Shown piece by piece: positions 1-7,248 of a stretch of 64,000 bases of DNA. Made by a program: the position numbers and the translations under genes. The DNA is from Candidatus Galligastranaerophilus intestinavium (GTDB lineage Bacteria; Cyanobacteriota; Vampirovibrionia; Gastranaerophilales; Gastranaerophilaceae): the NCBI GenBank assembly GCA_018716625.1, contig DVJQ01000049.1, forward strand, positions 19,100 through 83,099, in the 5' to 3' direction. The notes under the pieces are model-generated. The model ran no database searches. It had not been told where the DNA came from and saw nothing but the letters and a program-made list of their open reading frames with translations. Each line of letters begins with the position of its first letter. Position 1 is the stretch's first letter.

Positions 1-861
1 TGCACTTACTTTTGCTTCTTCTGTTGAATTGATTTTATTTATCAAATCTTGCAGTGATGTTGATGAAGTTATTTCAAAATCTACACCGTTGATTGATATC
101 GTGCCTTCGCTTACAAGCTCTGAAAGCCCGCTTGTTTCGCTTGTGAGCGGTTTATTTGTCAAAAATGAAGTTTGTACATACGCACTTTTAACACCTGTGT
201 CTGTAGTTTCCGTTAACTTCATTATGCTTGCAAAATTTGAGGTATCGGAAAAAGCACCTACGGAAATTTTTTCTCCGTTAGTTGCAGATATTTCAAAAGT
301 TCCGTCGTCGTTAATTTTTGCATCAACTTTTCCGCCTGCGGCATCGTTTATTTTGTTTGCTATATCGCCTAAAGTATCGTTTGTTTTGTCAATTTCAATT
401 TCATACCTTTTATTGTCAACATAAAAGGAAAAAGTTCCGCCTTTAGACTGGTTGTTTCCGACTTCAGAGTATTTTGTGTCACTTGTTATGAGTTTTCCGG
501 GGTTGATTGTACCTTGTGCAACAGTATTTGTTGCAAGCTGTTCAACAGATACTTTTATATCTCCTGTTGCAAGCCCGCTTGTGCTTGTGGCAGTCACATA
601 CTTATCCGCGCTTGAAGTTACGTTGGTTTTACCCCAGATGTCATTACTTGTGCCTGTCATAACATCAGTAAAAGTTTTAAGCGCACTTTGAAGTTCGCCA
701 AAAGTTGTTTTTAGCGTGCTAAGGGCGCTGCTTTGGTTTTGCAGTTCTTTTAATTTTGTTTCAAGAGGCGTAACGCTTGAGGTTTGTTTAGCTGCAACAA
801 GCTGCTCAATCCAAGATGAATAATCTAAACCGGAGCCGAGTCCGCTAAATTGTATACTCAT
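1..861 (-). CDS. fliD: Flagellar hook-associated protein 2 (filament cap) FliD, partial
   Basis: FliD caps the growing flagellar filament and guides flagellin folding outside the cell. The gene runs off the left edge, so only residues 1-287 are present and the C-terminus lies outside the window. The N-terminus reads MSIQFSGLGSGLDYSSWIEQ, the typical FliD_N start (GLGSGLD...), followed by a heptad-rich Leu/Gln/Ser segment (about residues 35-60) and a Thr/Ser/Gly-rich middle typical of D2/D3 domains. The ATG at 861-859 is preceded by AAGGAA. It follows the cation-efflux gene by 107 nt in the same direction and belongs with the flaG-fliS-fliT-like cluster just upstream. The family call is firm. 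Confidence 0.9.
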   Translation of the reverse strand, partial: MSIQFSGLGSGLDYSSWIEQLVAAKQTSSVTPLETKLKELQNQSSALSTLKTTFGELQSALKTFTDVMTGTSNDIWGKTNVTSSADKYVTATSTSGLATGDIKVSVEQLATNTVAQGTINPGKLITSDTKYSEVGNNQSKGGTFSFYVDNKRYEIEIDKTNDTLGDIANKINDAAGGKVDAKINDDGTFEISATNGEKISVGAFSDTSNFASIMKLTETTDTGVKSAYVQTSFLTNKPLTSETSGLSELVSEGTISINGVDFEITSSTSLQDLINKINSTEEAKVSA

Positions 862-968
862 ATTTTGATTCCTTATCGATAAAAAATTCTAATAAATCCT
901 TTTATATTCTAGTATATTCCACGATGGCAAAAATATAATCGTATAAAAATTGTAAATGTAACGTTTTG

Positions 969-1862
969 TTACTTTTGCGAGCAAACGCAGTAAGGTTCCG
1001 CATGTATCATTATATCACAATTTTTTAGCTTTTCTTTTATTTTTGTTTCTATCTTGTCACATATGTCATGAGCTTCTATAAGAGTCATTCCCGATGGTAG
1101 GTATATAATCATTTGTATCAACCTTTTTGAACCTGATTTAGAAGTTCTTATTTGTTTTGTACCTATTACCCCATGGGCTTTGAAATCATTTAGAACTTCA
1201 TCGATTTTACTTTTATCTTCTTTTGGCAGTGCTCCGTCTAAAAGGTTGTTTGAACTTTGTTTGGTTAATTTTATTCCTGTTCTCAGTATTATTGATGCAA
1301 CAAAAATTGCAATAATCGGGTCAAGTATATTAAGTCCCGTGATGTGTACCGCAATAAGACCGGCTATTATACCAAGTGAGGAATATATATCGGCTCTTAA
1401 GTGCTCTGCATCTGTCTTTAGGGCTATAGAGTCTGTCTTTATGGCTATGTTGTGCAAATATGAACTTACGAGCCAGTTAACAATAACGGATAAAAACATT
1501 ATTGAAATACCGATTGTTGTATGTATTTCATTGTTTACCCCGTTTATAATTTTTTCGCACGCGGCAAATAAAATGTAAATTGCTGTCAAAATAATGAGTA
1601 TAGCTTCTATAAATCCTGCTAAGTCTTCATATTTTCCATGTCCGAAGGGATGATCTTCATCTGCGGGTTTTGAGGATTTTGATACGGAAAAATAAGCAAG
1701 ACAGGATGCGCTTAAATCTGCAAGCGAATGCAGGGCTTCAGACAGTACGCTAATGCTGCCTGAGAGTATACCTGCAATTGATTTTATGATAATCAGTACT
1801 ATGTTTGAAACTACCGATACTGCTGCACTGAATTTTTTTTCTTTTGCCTGTGTATTAACCAT
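969..1862 (-). CDS. Cation diffusion facilitator (CDF) family metal efflux transporter
   Basis: This 297-aa protein is a CDF-family proton/divalent-metal antiporter of the inner membrane. Visible marks are the TM2 motif HSLADLSAS (HSxxD metal site), the cytoplasmic DHPFGHGKYED loop, and the TM5 motif DAEHLRADIYSS (HxxxD). About six hydrophobic segments fill residues 15-200, and a C-terminal ferredoxin-like cytoplasmic domain follows (to residue 297), ending in a His/Cys-containing tail (HAEPYCVCSQK). Length is normal for the family. It starts 2 nt after the fliT-like gene, so it is probably cotranscribed with flagellar genes, although no functional link is known to me. Metal specificity (Zn, Fe, Mn) cannot be read from the sequence. 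Confidence 0.9.
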   Translation of the reverse strand: MVNTQAKEKKFSAAVSVVSNIVLIIIKSIAGILSGSISVLSEALHSLADLSASCLAYFSVSKSSKPADEDHPFGHGKYEDLAGFIEAILIILTAIYILFAACEKIINGVNNEIHTTIGISIMFLSVIVNWLVSSYLHNIAIKTDSIALKTDAEHLRADIYSSLGIIAGLIAVHITGLNILDPIIAIFVASIILRTGIKLTKQSSNNLLDGALPKEDKSKIDEVLNDFKAHGVIGTKQIRTSKSGSKRLIQMIIYLPSGMTLIEAHDICDKIETKIKEKLKNCDIMIHAEPYCVCSQK

Positions 1863-1864
1863 AT

Positions 1865-2236
1865 CTATTCCACGATGTCGATTGTTGATTGCTTATCGGG
1901 TATTGTTGCCATGTAGGCTTTTGTTATTTTTTTACTTTTTGAAACTTTTTGCAACTCCTTCTTTAGGTTTTCTTGCCTCTCTTTTAAAAGTTCAATATTC
2001 ACCCTTTCAAATTCTTCTATTTTTTTTCTGAACTCAAGTCTTTTTGTTTCTTCTTCCTGTGTTGTTTTGAGTGTCTTTTCAAATCTTAAAATGCTTTTAA
2101 AAATTTCTCCTTTATTCCTTAAAATGTCATCTAAGTCCTCAATTTTTCCGTTTTCAATTATTTCTCTTATTTGGCAACACATTTTGTACGCTTTTTCATA
2201 CAGGAGCATCAGATGGTTGAAATTTTTATTCGTCAT
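1865..2236 (-). CDS. FliT-like flagellar export chaperone / coiled-coil protein
   Basis: The 123-aa product is almost entirely helical and charged, with heptad-like Leu/Ile spacing (residues 5-110), and has no signal peptide. I place the start at the ATG at 2236-2234 (MTNKNFNHLM), which overlaps the end of fliS by 11 nt; an upstream in-frame stretch back to 2311 would read far into fliS and is not needed. Small helical proteins directly downstream of fliS are commonly FliT-type chaperones that bind the filament cap protein FliD. The assignment rests on position, size and composition rather than clear motifs, so it is an inference. Confidence 0.6.
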   Translation of the reverse strand: MTNKNFNHLMLLYEKAYKMCCQIREIIENGKIEDLDDILRNKGEIFKSILRFEKTLKTTQEEETKRLEFRKKIEEFERVNIELLKERQENLKKELQKVSKSKKITKAYMATIPDKQSTIDIVE

Positions 2237-2699
2237 CTTCTTCATCCTCTTGTTCGTCACTTTCATATTCGTCCTCGTCGTCTTGAATATTAAGTGACTT
2301 TGTTTTTGCAATTAACTCTGCTCTTTCTTTTTGTGAAATTGCTATTGCTTGCTCCCATGTTGCTTTTAGCTCTTTTAGAAACTTGAGTACTTCATCTACA
2401 GGTTCAATTTGATGTTTCATATTTGCCTGTACAAGTCTTGTTATAAAGTATTCATAAAGGTTTATAAGATTTTGCGCAAGTTCCGGATTTGGCTCTTTGT
2501 CGATTGTGTTTATAAATTCTTCAAGTATTCTTTGAGCGCCCATAAGATTGTTGTGCGATTGTTCCCAGTTTTTTTCGCCAAGAGCAATTTTTGCTTTGTT
2601 TAAAAATTGAATTGCGCCGTCATAGAGCATTATTAATATTTTTTCGTTAGAAGCTGTTTCAACTGTTGTTTTTTGATATTGTTTAACATATTGGTTCAT
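2226..2699 (-). CDS. fliS: Flagellin export chaperone FliS
   Basis: FliS binds the C-terminus of flagellin in the cytoplasm and keeps it unfolded for type III export. The 157-aa protein shows the family pattern: NQYVKQYQKTTVETASNEKI at the start, then LIMLYDGAIQFLNKAK (family: LxxMLYDGAIxFLxxA), and the helix ending ANMKHQIEPVDEVLKFLKEL. Unusual is an acidic tail (about residues 138-157, mostly Asp and Glu) beyond the normal 125-130-aa core. It lies 2 nt after the flaG-like gene and overlaps the fliT-like gene. Confidence 0.93.
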   Translation of the reverse strand: MNQYVKQYQKTTVETASNEKILIMLYDGAIQFLNKAKIALGEKNWEQSHNNLMGAQRILEEFINTIDKEPNPELAQNLINLYEYFITRLVQANMKHQIEPVDEVLKFLKELKATWEQAIAISQKERAELIAKTKSLNIQDDEDEYESDEQEDEEDDE

Positions 2700-2701
2700 T
2701 T

Positions 2702-3130
2702 TTATACCCTTTTATTTACAAGTATCCCGCCCGGGTTTTTTAAATTATCAACAAGCGTTGATAATTTATCCGGAGTAATCTCCTGTACTGCTTTTTGCTC
2801 CTTTTTGTTGTATATGGTAAGTGAGTTTGAGTTTTCATCTACCCTTATTTCGTATAATTCTTTATTTGAAAGATCAATTTTTTCAAACTCGTCTGCTTCG
2901 CCTTCTTTTGCTTCCTCATTGTCCTTGGATTCCTCAGATGAGTCTGCAGATCCGAAGAATGAAGTGTTTTCCTTGTCATCAGTATCAATTGCGCTTTTTT
3001 TATCAAGAGAATTCACACTCCTTAGACTACCTGTTCTGTTTGCAAGCATTTCCGAGCTGATGGCATTTTCTTTTGATGTGTTTTCAGGAGTTATCCTGAG
3101 TTGATTAACGGATATTCCGTCCAGTCCCAT
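2702..3130 (-). CDS. flaG: FlaG-family flagellar protein
   Basis: The last 50 residues match the FlaG domain: a strand pair (YEIRVDENSNSLTIYNKK), then QEITPDKLSTLVDNL and the terminal GGILVNKRV, which parallels the family ending (IPPE.LL.L...L....G.LLD..V). The N-terminal 90 residues are Ser/Glu/Asp-rich and probably disordered, longer than in a typical FlaG of about 110-120 residues. FlaG genes usually sit beside fliD and fliS and influence filament length, which agrees with this position as first gene of the flaG-fliS-fliT-like run. Function beyond that is not established. Confidence 0.75.
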   Translation of the reverse strand: MGLDGISVNQLRITPENTSKENAISSEMLANRTGSLRSVNSLDKKSAIDTDDKENTSFFGSADSSEESKDNEEAKEGEADEFEKIDLSNKELYEIRVDENSNSLTIYNKKEQKAVQEITPDKLSTLVDNLKNPGGILVNKRV

Positions 3131-3260
3131 TTTTTTATTCCGATATGTTTAATTACATTTTATATTATCTCATAAGTTTTCAATAAATTAAATGGTGTAT
3201 TTTATTTATTTTTGTTGTAAACTATAATCGTATTGGAATGATAGTTGGTGGGATAGATTA

Positions 3261-4013
3261 GTGGAACTGCAAAAAAATTCTGAGCTATTCTTGAATAATA
3301 TTTATGTATTGCCGCTTTGGGTGCGTCAGGTTATTTATCTTAAGACTGAACAGAAGCTCTCTGAAGAGTTGGATGAATTTCTTGATTTGTTAAACCCGAA
3401 AGAACCGATACAGTTTCTTGTTCCCAAAATTACCTTTAAGGGTAAAATGGAGCTTGACGAGCGTAAGTATAATTTAAGCGACCAGTTTTATACGTTTTTG
3501 GACAACTGTTTGTCAAACTTTGACATGTTTGAAATTACCCTGAGGAATTTTTGGACTTTGGCTGAAACGTCTTCTATTTTTGTACGTGCTGTCGAAAAAG
3601 AACTTATCGAGATTCCAAAGTGTGAAAGTAATTATGCAATTATTCAGTTTTTGGCAGGAAAAATAAGGACGGGTGAGCTTTTAAAAAGACTTGGCAAAAT
3701 CGACGTTATGCAGTTGGAAAATGCAATAAGGGAGCAAAAAAACAGGGCAAATACGGGCGGAAATACTAAAATCGCTCAAATCATGATCGAACTAGGTTAT
3801 ATTACCGAAAAAGATGTAAAAATAGTACTGTTGTTTAAAGAAGAGTCAAAAAAACGTTTTATTATGGGATTGGGTCTTGCATCATTAAAGATGGATAATC
3901 AGGAAACAGTAGCGCAAGTCTATCAAAATTTGCAACGTGAGCTAAAACGTCTTGAGCAAGAGAACCGAATTTTAAAAGCTCGCTTGAGAAAGCTTTTAAA
4001 TATTCAAGAGTGA
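3261..4013 (+). CDS. MshEN/GspE N-domain-like protein with C-terminal coiled coil
   Basis: The 250-aa soluble protein starts at a GTG (3261). No ATG lies in frame before the conserved-looking segment. Residues about 125-200 contain two helical motifs of the GspE/MshE N-terminal type: GELLKRLGKIDVMQLENAIR and IAQIMIELGYITEKDVKIVL. Such domains often bind c-di-GMP or partner ATPases. The last 40 residues form a leucine-rich coiled coil (VAQVYQNLQRELKRLEQENR). A TATAAT box sits at 3223-3228. It is followed after 3 nt by the asparaginase gene. No catalytic domain is visible, so a regulatory or scaffold role is a guess. Confidence 0.6.
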   Translation: MELQKNSELFLNNIYVLPLWVRQVIYLKTEQKLSEELDEFLDLLNPKEPIQFLVPKITFKGKMELDERKYNLSDQFYTFLDNCLSNFDMFEITLRNFWTLAETSSIFVRAVEKELIEIPKCESNYAIIQFLAGKIRTGELLKRLGKIDVMQLENAIREQKNRANTGGNTKIAQIMIELGYITEKDVKIVLLFKEESKKRFIMGLGLASLKMDNQETVAQVYQNLQRELKRLEQENRILKARLRKLLNIQE

Positions 4014-4016
4014 GTT

Positions 4017-4961
4017 ATGCGGCTTGTAAATTATACTCCTCTTGTATTTTCAAAAAGAGAAGATGTGCTAGATGAGGCATATTATGGTTGTGCTTTTTTA
4101 TATAGCCCTTCCAATCTTTTAAGAAAAGTTGGCGACGATTGTGGTGCTAGTTTTTTTATGCGCTCACTCTCAAAACCCATTCAGGCAAGCCTTATGCAAG
4201 ATTTTGACGTTGCCTCAAGGTTTAATTTTTCAGACAAAGAAATTGCCATAACATGTGCTTCTCATAGTGGTACAAATCAACATATAGCTCTTGTTCGCTC
4301 TATTTTAAACAAAGCAGATTTAGATGAGTCTTATCTAAAATGCCCTGCTGCAAAGCCACTTGACGAGCGTGATTTTGACGGGAAAATAAAGTCGGTTTAC
4401 CACAATTGCAGTGCAAAACATGCGCTAATGCTTGTTATTTCAAAGCTTAACGGTTGGGATTTGTCAAATTATACCGATGTTTCTCACCCTATTCAAAAAT
4501 TAATTTACAAGAGGCACTTGGAATTAAGTGGGGCGTCTTTTGCTAAAATTTCTTTCGATGGCTGTTCTACCCCTGTTTTTGCTCTTAAAATTGATGAAAT
4601 TGCAAAGATGTTTTTTAATTTTTTTAATGACGACAAGTATTTTTTTATAAGGGAGGCAATGGTTAAAAACCCTTATATTATGGGCGGTTTTGGGAGGTTG
4701 GATACTAAAATTATTGAATTAGGCAAAGCTAATCTTGTGGCAAAAGTTGGTGCGGGCGGGTTTGTTTTGGTATTTAACATAAATGAAAATAAAATTTTAA
4801 TTGTAAAGATGTCCCAAAATAATAATTTACCAAGAGAAATTGCTGCTTTAAACATTCTTTATGAACTTAACTGGATAAGCAAAAACCCTTCGGTGAAACA
4901 GTATTTTAATGATTGCGGGCAATATCTGGGTGATTATGTTTTAAATTTTTCTTTTTTGTAA
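4017..4961 (+). CDS. L-asparaginase II family (rhizobial AnsA type) protein
   Basis: The 314-aa product matches the asparaginase_II family (PF06089-type), serine-dependent amidohydrolases that split asparagine to aspartate and ammonia. It carries the SxxK pair near residues 50-53 (SLSK), CASHSGTNQHIALVRSIL (about 77-94), the strongly conserved VYHNCSAKHALMLVI segment with the metal-binding Cys, and DVSHPIQKLI. A C-terminal glycine-rich segment (VAKVGAGGFVLVF) completes the fold. Length is normal. There is no signal peptide, so it acts in the cytoplasm. It lies 3 nt behind the MshEN-like gene and is probably cotranscribed with it. Confidence 0.85.
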   Translation: MRLVNYTPLVFSKREDVLDEAYYGCAFLYSPSNLLRKVGDDCGASFFMRSLSKPIQASLMQDFDVASRFNFSDKEIAITCASHSGTNQHIALVRSILNKADLDESYLKCPAAKPLDERDFDGKIKSVYHNCSAKHALMLVISKLNGWDLSNYTDVSHPIQKLIYKRHLELSGASFAKISFDGCSTPVFALKIDEIAKMFFNFFNDDKYFFIREAMVKNPYIMGGFGRLDTKIIELGKANLVAKVGAGGFVLVFNINENKILIVKMSQNNNLPREIAALNILYELNWISKNPSVKQYFNDCGQYLGDYVLNFSFL

Positions 4962-4991
4962 TAATCTATGGAATTTTTTTTATGCACGAGT

Positions 4992-4997
4992 TAAAAT
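4992..4997 (+). promoter_or_regulatory. -10 element of a probable leaderless promoter (FtsB-like gene)
   Basis: TAAAAT ends exactly 6 nt before the ATG at 5004, and there is no Shine-Dalgarno sequence in the gap (cactct). Transcription started at the usual distance from such a -10 would begin on or next to the start codon. Confidence 0.5.
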
Positions 4998-5003
4998 CAC
5001 TCT

Positions 5004-5468
5004 ATGCAGTTGGAGAATGTTAAAACACTAAATAGTGATAATCTGAAGCAAAAAGTTCGTGCCAGTAGGAAAAAGAAAAGTTCTAAGGTGCGCTTTTACC
5101 ATTCTTTTCTCACAATTGTCCTTATTTTGTGTGTATTTCAAATAAGCTACAGTGCGCTGTTAAATATTTCAAAAATTGTTATTTATCAGGGTAAAATAGT
5201 TAAGTCAAAACAGCTTTTAGCTGCAGCACAAAAAAGAAATTCGGCGCTAAAAAAGGAGGTTGAAAATTTTAACTCCTTGGAAAAGGTCGAGTCAATTGCT
5301 AGAAATAATTTAAAAATGGCAGCAAAAAACGAGGTTTTGGTAATAATTAACGAACCGGAGCAGCTCGATAGTGAACCAAAGACCTTTAAAGACAAACTTG
5401 TGTACTATTTCGAGCATAAAATAGCAAATAAGTTCAACCTTAACGAAAACAGCACAATTGCAAATTAG
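5004..5468 (+). CDS. FtsB/DivIC-like septum formation initiator protein
   Basis: This 154-aa bitopic membrane protein has a basic cytoplasmic N-terminus (residues 12-33, RASRKKKSSK), one transmembrane helix (about 34-53), then a coiled coil (55-95) and a short domain (EKVESIARNNLKMAAKNEV), the pattern of the FtsB/DivIC/FtsL family. In that family the motif '.IE..AR..L.M...gE.v' marks the coiled-coil end, and the proteins link early and late divisome components. The C-terminal 35 residues look unstructured. It is a single gene; promoter and start codon suggest a leaderless mRNA. Confidence 0.75.
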   Translation: MQLENVKTLNSDNLKQKVRASRKKKSSKVRFYHSFLTIVLILCVFQISYSALLNISKIVIYQGKIVKSKQLLAAAQKRNSALKKEVENFNSLEKVESIARNNLKMAAKNEVLVIINEPEQLDSEPKTFKDKLVYYFEHKIANKFNLNENSTIAN

Positions 5469-5624
5469 CTATTTTATAATTGTTATTTCAGGTGTAATGC
5501 CAAGCTGTGTATTCATTGAATTAATTGCGCATGCTGCCAGTCTGCGGCGCTTTTTTGCACCTTTTAACATAAGCTCTACGCACTCAAGTGAATTATTAAG
5601 GGGTTTTCTGCCTTTTTTAAACAT
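5469..5624 (-). CDS. Small basic ORF (51 aa), possible gene
   Basis: On the minus strand, downstream of the glutaredoxin gene, an ORF reads MFKKGRKPLNNSLECVELML and continues through an Arg/Lys-rich stretch (GAKKRRRLAACAIN) to a TAG at 5471-5469. The frame stays open for about 48 nt more upstream without another ATG. The ribosome site is weak (GGAT). It fills the space between two genes, lies in the direction of the TPR-glutaredoxin pair, and has a protein-like composition. I do not recognise the family. Confidence 0.4.
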   Translation of the reverse strand: MFKKGRKPLNNSLECVELMLKGAKKRRRLAACAINSMNTQLGITPEITIIK

Positions 5625-5701
5625 ATTCAAACATCCATATCCTATGTTTAGAATATCGGCAAAATACTCTCAGGCTTTAGCTTTTGTTACAAAAATTAAC
5701 A

Positions 5702-5953
5702 CTAAAATTTTAAGGTTTTATTTTCAACAGCTGCCATTAAATCGCTGTAGCCGCCAATTCTTTTGTTATCAATTATTATTTGCGGAACAGTTACATCACC
5801 TTTTATATTGTACATTTCACCAAGTTTTTTTCTCCAAGTGCTCTCGTCTTGGTCAATTCTTATTCTTTTGTATTCAACATTGTGTTCATCAAAAAATGCC
5901 AGAGCTTTCTTACAATAGGGGCAATAGTCAACGGTGTAAATTTCAACGTTCAT
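5702..5953 (-). CDS. grxC: Glutaredoxin (Grx3/GrxC type)
   Basis: The 83-aa protein is a classic dithiol glutaredoxin that reduces disulfides with glutathione or a similar thiol in the cytoplasm. It has the CPYC active site at residues 11-14 (YTVDYCPYCKKAL), the cis-proline segment TVPQIIIDNKRIGG, and GGYSDLMAA at the glutathione-binding site. Length is normal. Its ATG overlaps the TGA of the TPR gene by 4 nt (ATGA), so the two are translationally coupled. Confidence 0.93.
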   Translation of the reverse strand: MNVEIYTVDYCPYCKKALAFFDEHNVEYKRIRIDQDESTWRKKLGEMYNIKGDVTVPQIIIDNKRIGGYSDLMAAVENKTLKF

Positions 5954-6411
5954 TTTTCTATCCTTTTTAAAACTTTTTCTACGCTCTCTTTTTCATCTTT
6001 AGCTATATCAAGTTTTAAATAGTCATTGAAATATTCTTTTGCACTTTCCATGTCGTTGCGTGCCATAAAAAGCATGCCGAGTTTTTTATATGCAAAAGGG
6101 AATTTTTCGTTTGCGACAATAGCTTTTAAATATGCGCCAATTGCTTTATCAAGCTGATTGTTGCATTCATAAGCCTCACCTAAGTTGTAGTATACAATTG
6201 CGCTTTTGTGGTGTTCGACAAGTTGCTCATAATTTGCAACAGCGCTTGCATAGTCGCCTAGTTCAAACTGAAGTCTTGCAAATTCGTAAAACAGCTCCCA
6301 GTTATCAGGTTCTTTTTCCTGTGCAAGTTCAAGTGCATCAAGAGCTTCGTCATATCTGCAATCTTTGATTAGTTCTCTTATGTATTCTATTCTTGAAAGT
6401 TCGTTTTTCAT
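5950..6411 (-). CDS. Tetratricopeptide repeat protein
   Basis: The 153-aa cytoplasmic protein consists of about four TPR units, seen as A/G-Y-A helix pairs: DEALDALELAQEKEPDNWEL, FARLQFELGDYASAVANYEQL, YNLGEAYECNNQLDKAIGAYL, KLGMLFMARNDMESAKEYF. TPRs make protein-protein contacts; the partner is unknown. It overlaps the glutaredoxin gene by 4 nt. A TATAAT lies 8 nt before the ATG and no Shine-Dalgarno site is present, so its mRNA may be leaderless. It is divergent from yebC with only 42 nt between the starts. Confidence 0.85.
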   Translation of the reverse strand: MKNELSRIEYIRELIKDCRYDEALDALELAQEKEPDNWELFYEFARLQFELGDYASAVANYEQLVEHHKSAIVYYNLGEAYECNNQLDKAIGAYLKAIVANEKFPFAYKKLGMLFMARNDMESAKEYFNDYLKLDIAKDEKESVEKVLKRIEK

Positions 6412-6419
6412 ATGGTTTA

Positions 6420-6425
6420 ATTATA
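6420..6425 (-). promoter_or_regulatory. -10 element of a probable leaderless promoter (TPR gene)
   Basis: Minus-strand TATAAT, 8 nt upstream of the ATG at 6411, with taaaccat between and no Shine-Dalgarno sequence. It lies in the 42-nt gap shared with yebC on the opposite strand. Confidence 0.5.
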
Positions 6426-6453
6426 TAGCAAACAGGCAAAATAAGGAAATAGT

Positions 6454-7248
6454 ATGTCAGGACATTCTAAGTGGGCTAATATTAAACATAAAAAAGCTAA
6501 AACAGACGCTGCAAAGGGCGTAAGTTTTGCTAAATTTTCAAGAGAAATAATAATTGCCGCAAAAATCGGCGGCGGTGATATTAACGGCAACTTTAGGCTG
6601 AGAACTGCTGTTGAAAAGGCAAAAGCGGGCGGTTTGCCAAATGATACTATTAAAAGAGCAATTGAAAAAGGTGCGGGCGGCTCAAGTACCGAAAATTACG
6701 AAGAAATTACTTACGAAGGCTATGGTGCAGGCGGTGTTGCAGTATTTATAGAGGCTGCAACGGACAACAGAAACAGAACGGCAGGGGACATTAGAAGCTA
6801 TTTTACAAAATTCGGCGGTAACCTTGGTGAAACAGGTTGTGTAGGCTGGATATTCGAACCTGTCGGAGAAATTGTAATAGAAAAACCAAAGGCTCCGGAT
6901 AAAAAATCGAAAGAAGAAGTAAAAATGTTTACTTTTGACGAGCTTTTCGAGGATTGTATGGAATTTGACCCAAAAGATGTTGTAGAAGAGGACGATGAGT
7001 ACAAAATTACAACAACTGTGGAAAATTTCCAAAATACGGTAGAGGGACTTGAAGGCTTGGGTTACAAACTAAAAAGTTCAGAGCTTACAAGAATTCCTTC
7101 AAATTCTTGTGAAGTCAGCGATCCTGCAATTGTAAGGAAAATACTGCTTCTTTTGGATAAACTTGAAGAGCATGATGATGTGCAAAACGTATATTCAAAC
7201 TTTGAAGCTGACGAAGATTTGATTAATCAGGTGAGCCAAAATCTTTAA
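6454..7248 (+). CDS. yebC: YebC/PmpR family protein (translation/transcription factor)
   Basis: The 264-aa protein opens with the diagnostic MSGHSKWANIKHKKAKTDAA and continues with FSREIIIAAKIGGGDINGN, GLPNDTIKRAIEKG and YEGYGAGGVAVFIEAATDN, all hallmarks of the family. YebC proteins help ribosomes through difficult proline stretches and were earlier described as transcription regulators. A short insertion rich in Lys/Glu (about residues 145-160) makes it slightly longer than the usual 240-250. AAGGAAA precedes the ATG. Its 3' end overlaps the convergent comEC gene by 26 nt. Confidence 0.95.
   Translation: MSGHSKWANIKHKKAKTDAAKGVSFAKFSREIIIAAKIGGGDINGNFRLRTAVEKAKAGGLPNDTIKRAIEKGAGGSSTENYEEITYEGYGAGGVAVFIEAATDNRNRTAGDIRSYFTKFGGNLGETGCVGWIFEPVGEIVIEKPKAPDKKSKEEVKMFTFDELFEDCMEFDPKDVVEEDDEYKITTTVENFQNTVEGLEGLGYKLKSSELTRIPSNSCEVSDPAIVRKILLLLDKLEEHDDVQNVYSNFEADEDLINQVSQNL

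Noticed and set aside
29..691. Plus-strand ORFs of 131 and 79 aa
   Set aside because: They are antisense to fliD, whose N-terminal family motif reads clearly on the minus strand. Low-complexity Ser/Val/Leu composition is typical of a shadow frame.
862..968. Sigma-28 promoter for fliD (TATCGATAA near 870)
   Set aside because: The -10-like ATCGATAA overlaps the ribosome site and the TAAA box is 20 nt away instead of about 15, so it does not fit.
5458..5970. Plus-strand ORF of 170 aa
   Set aside because: It runs opposite to glutaredoxin with its exact CPYC site, and has Phe/Cys/His-rich shadow-type composition.
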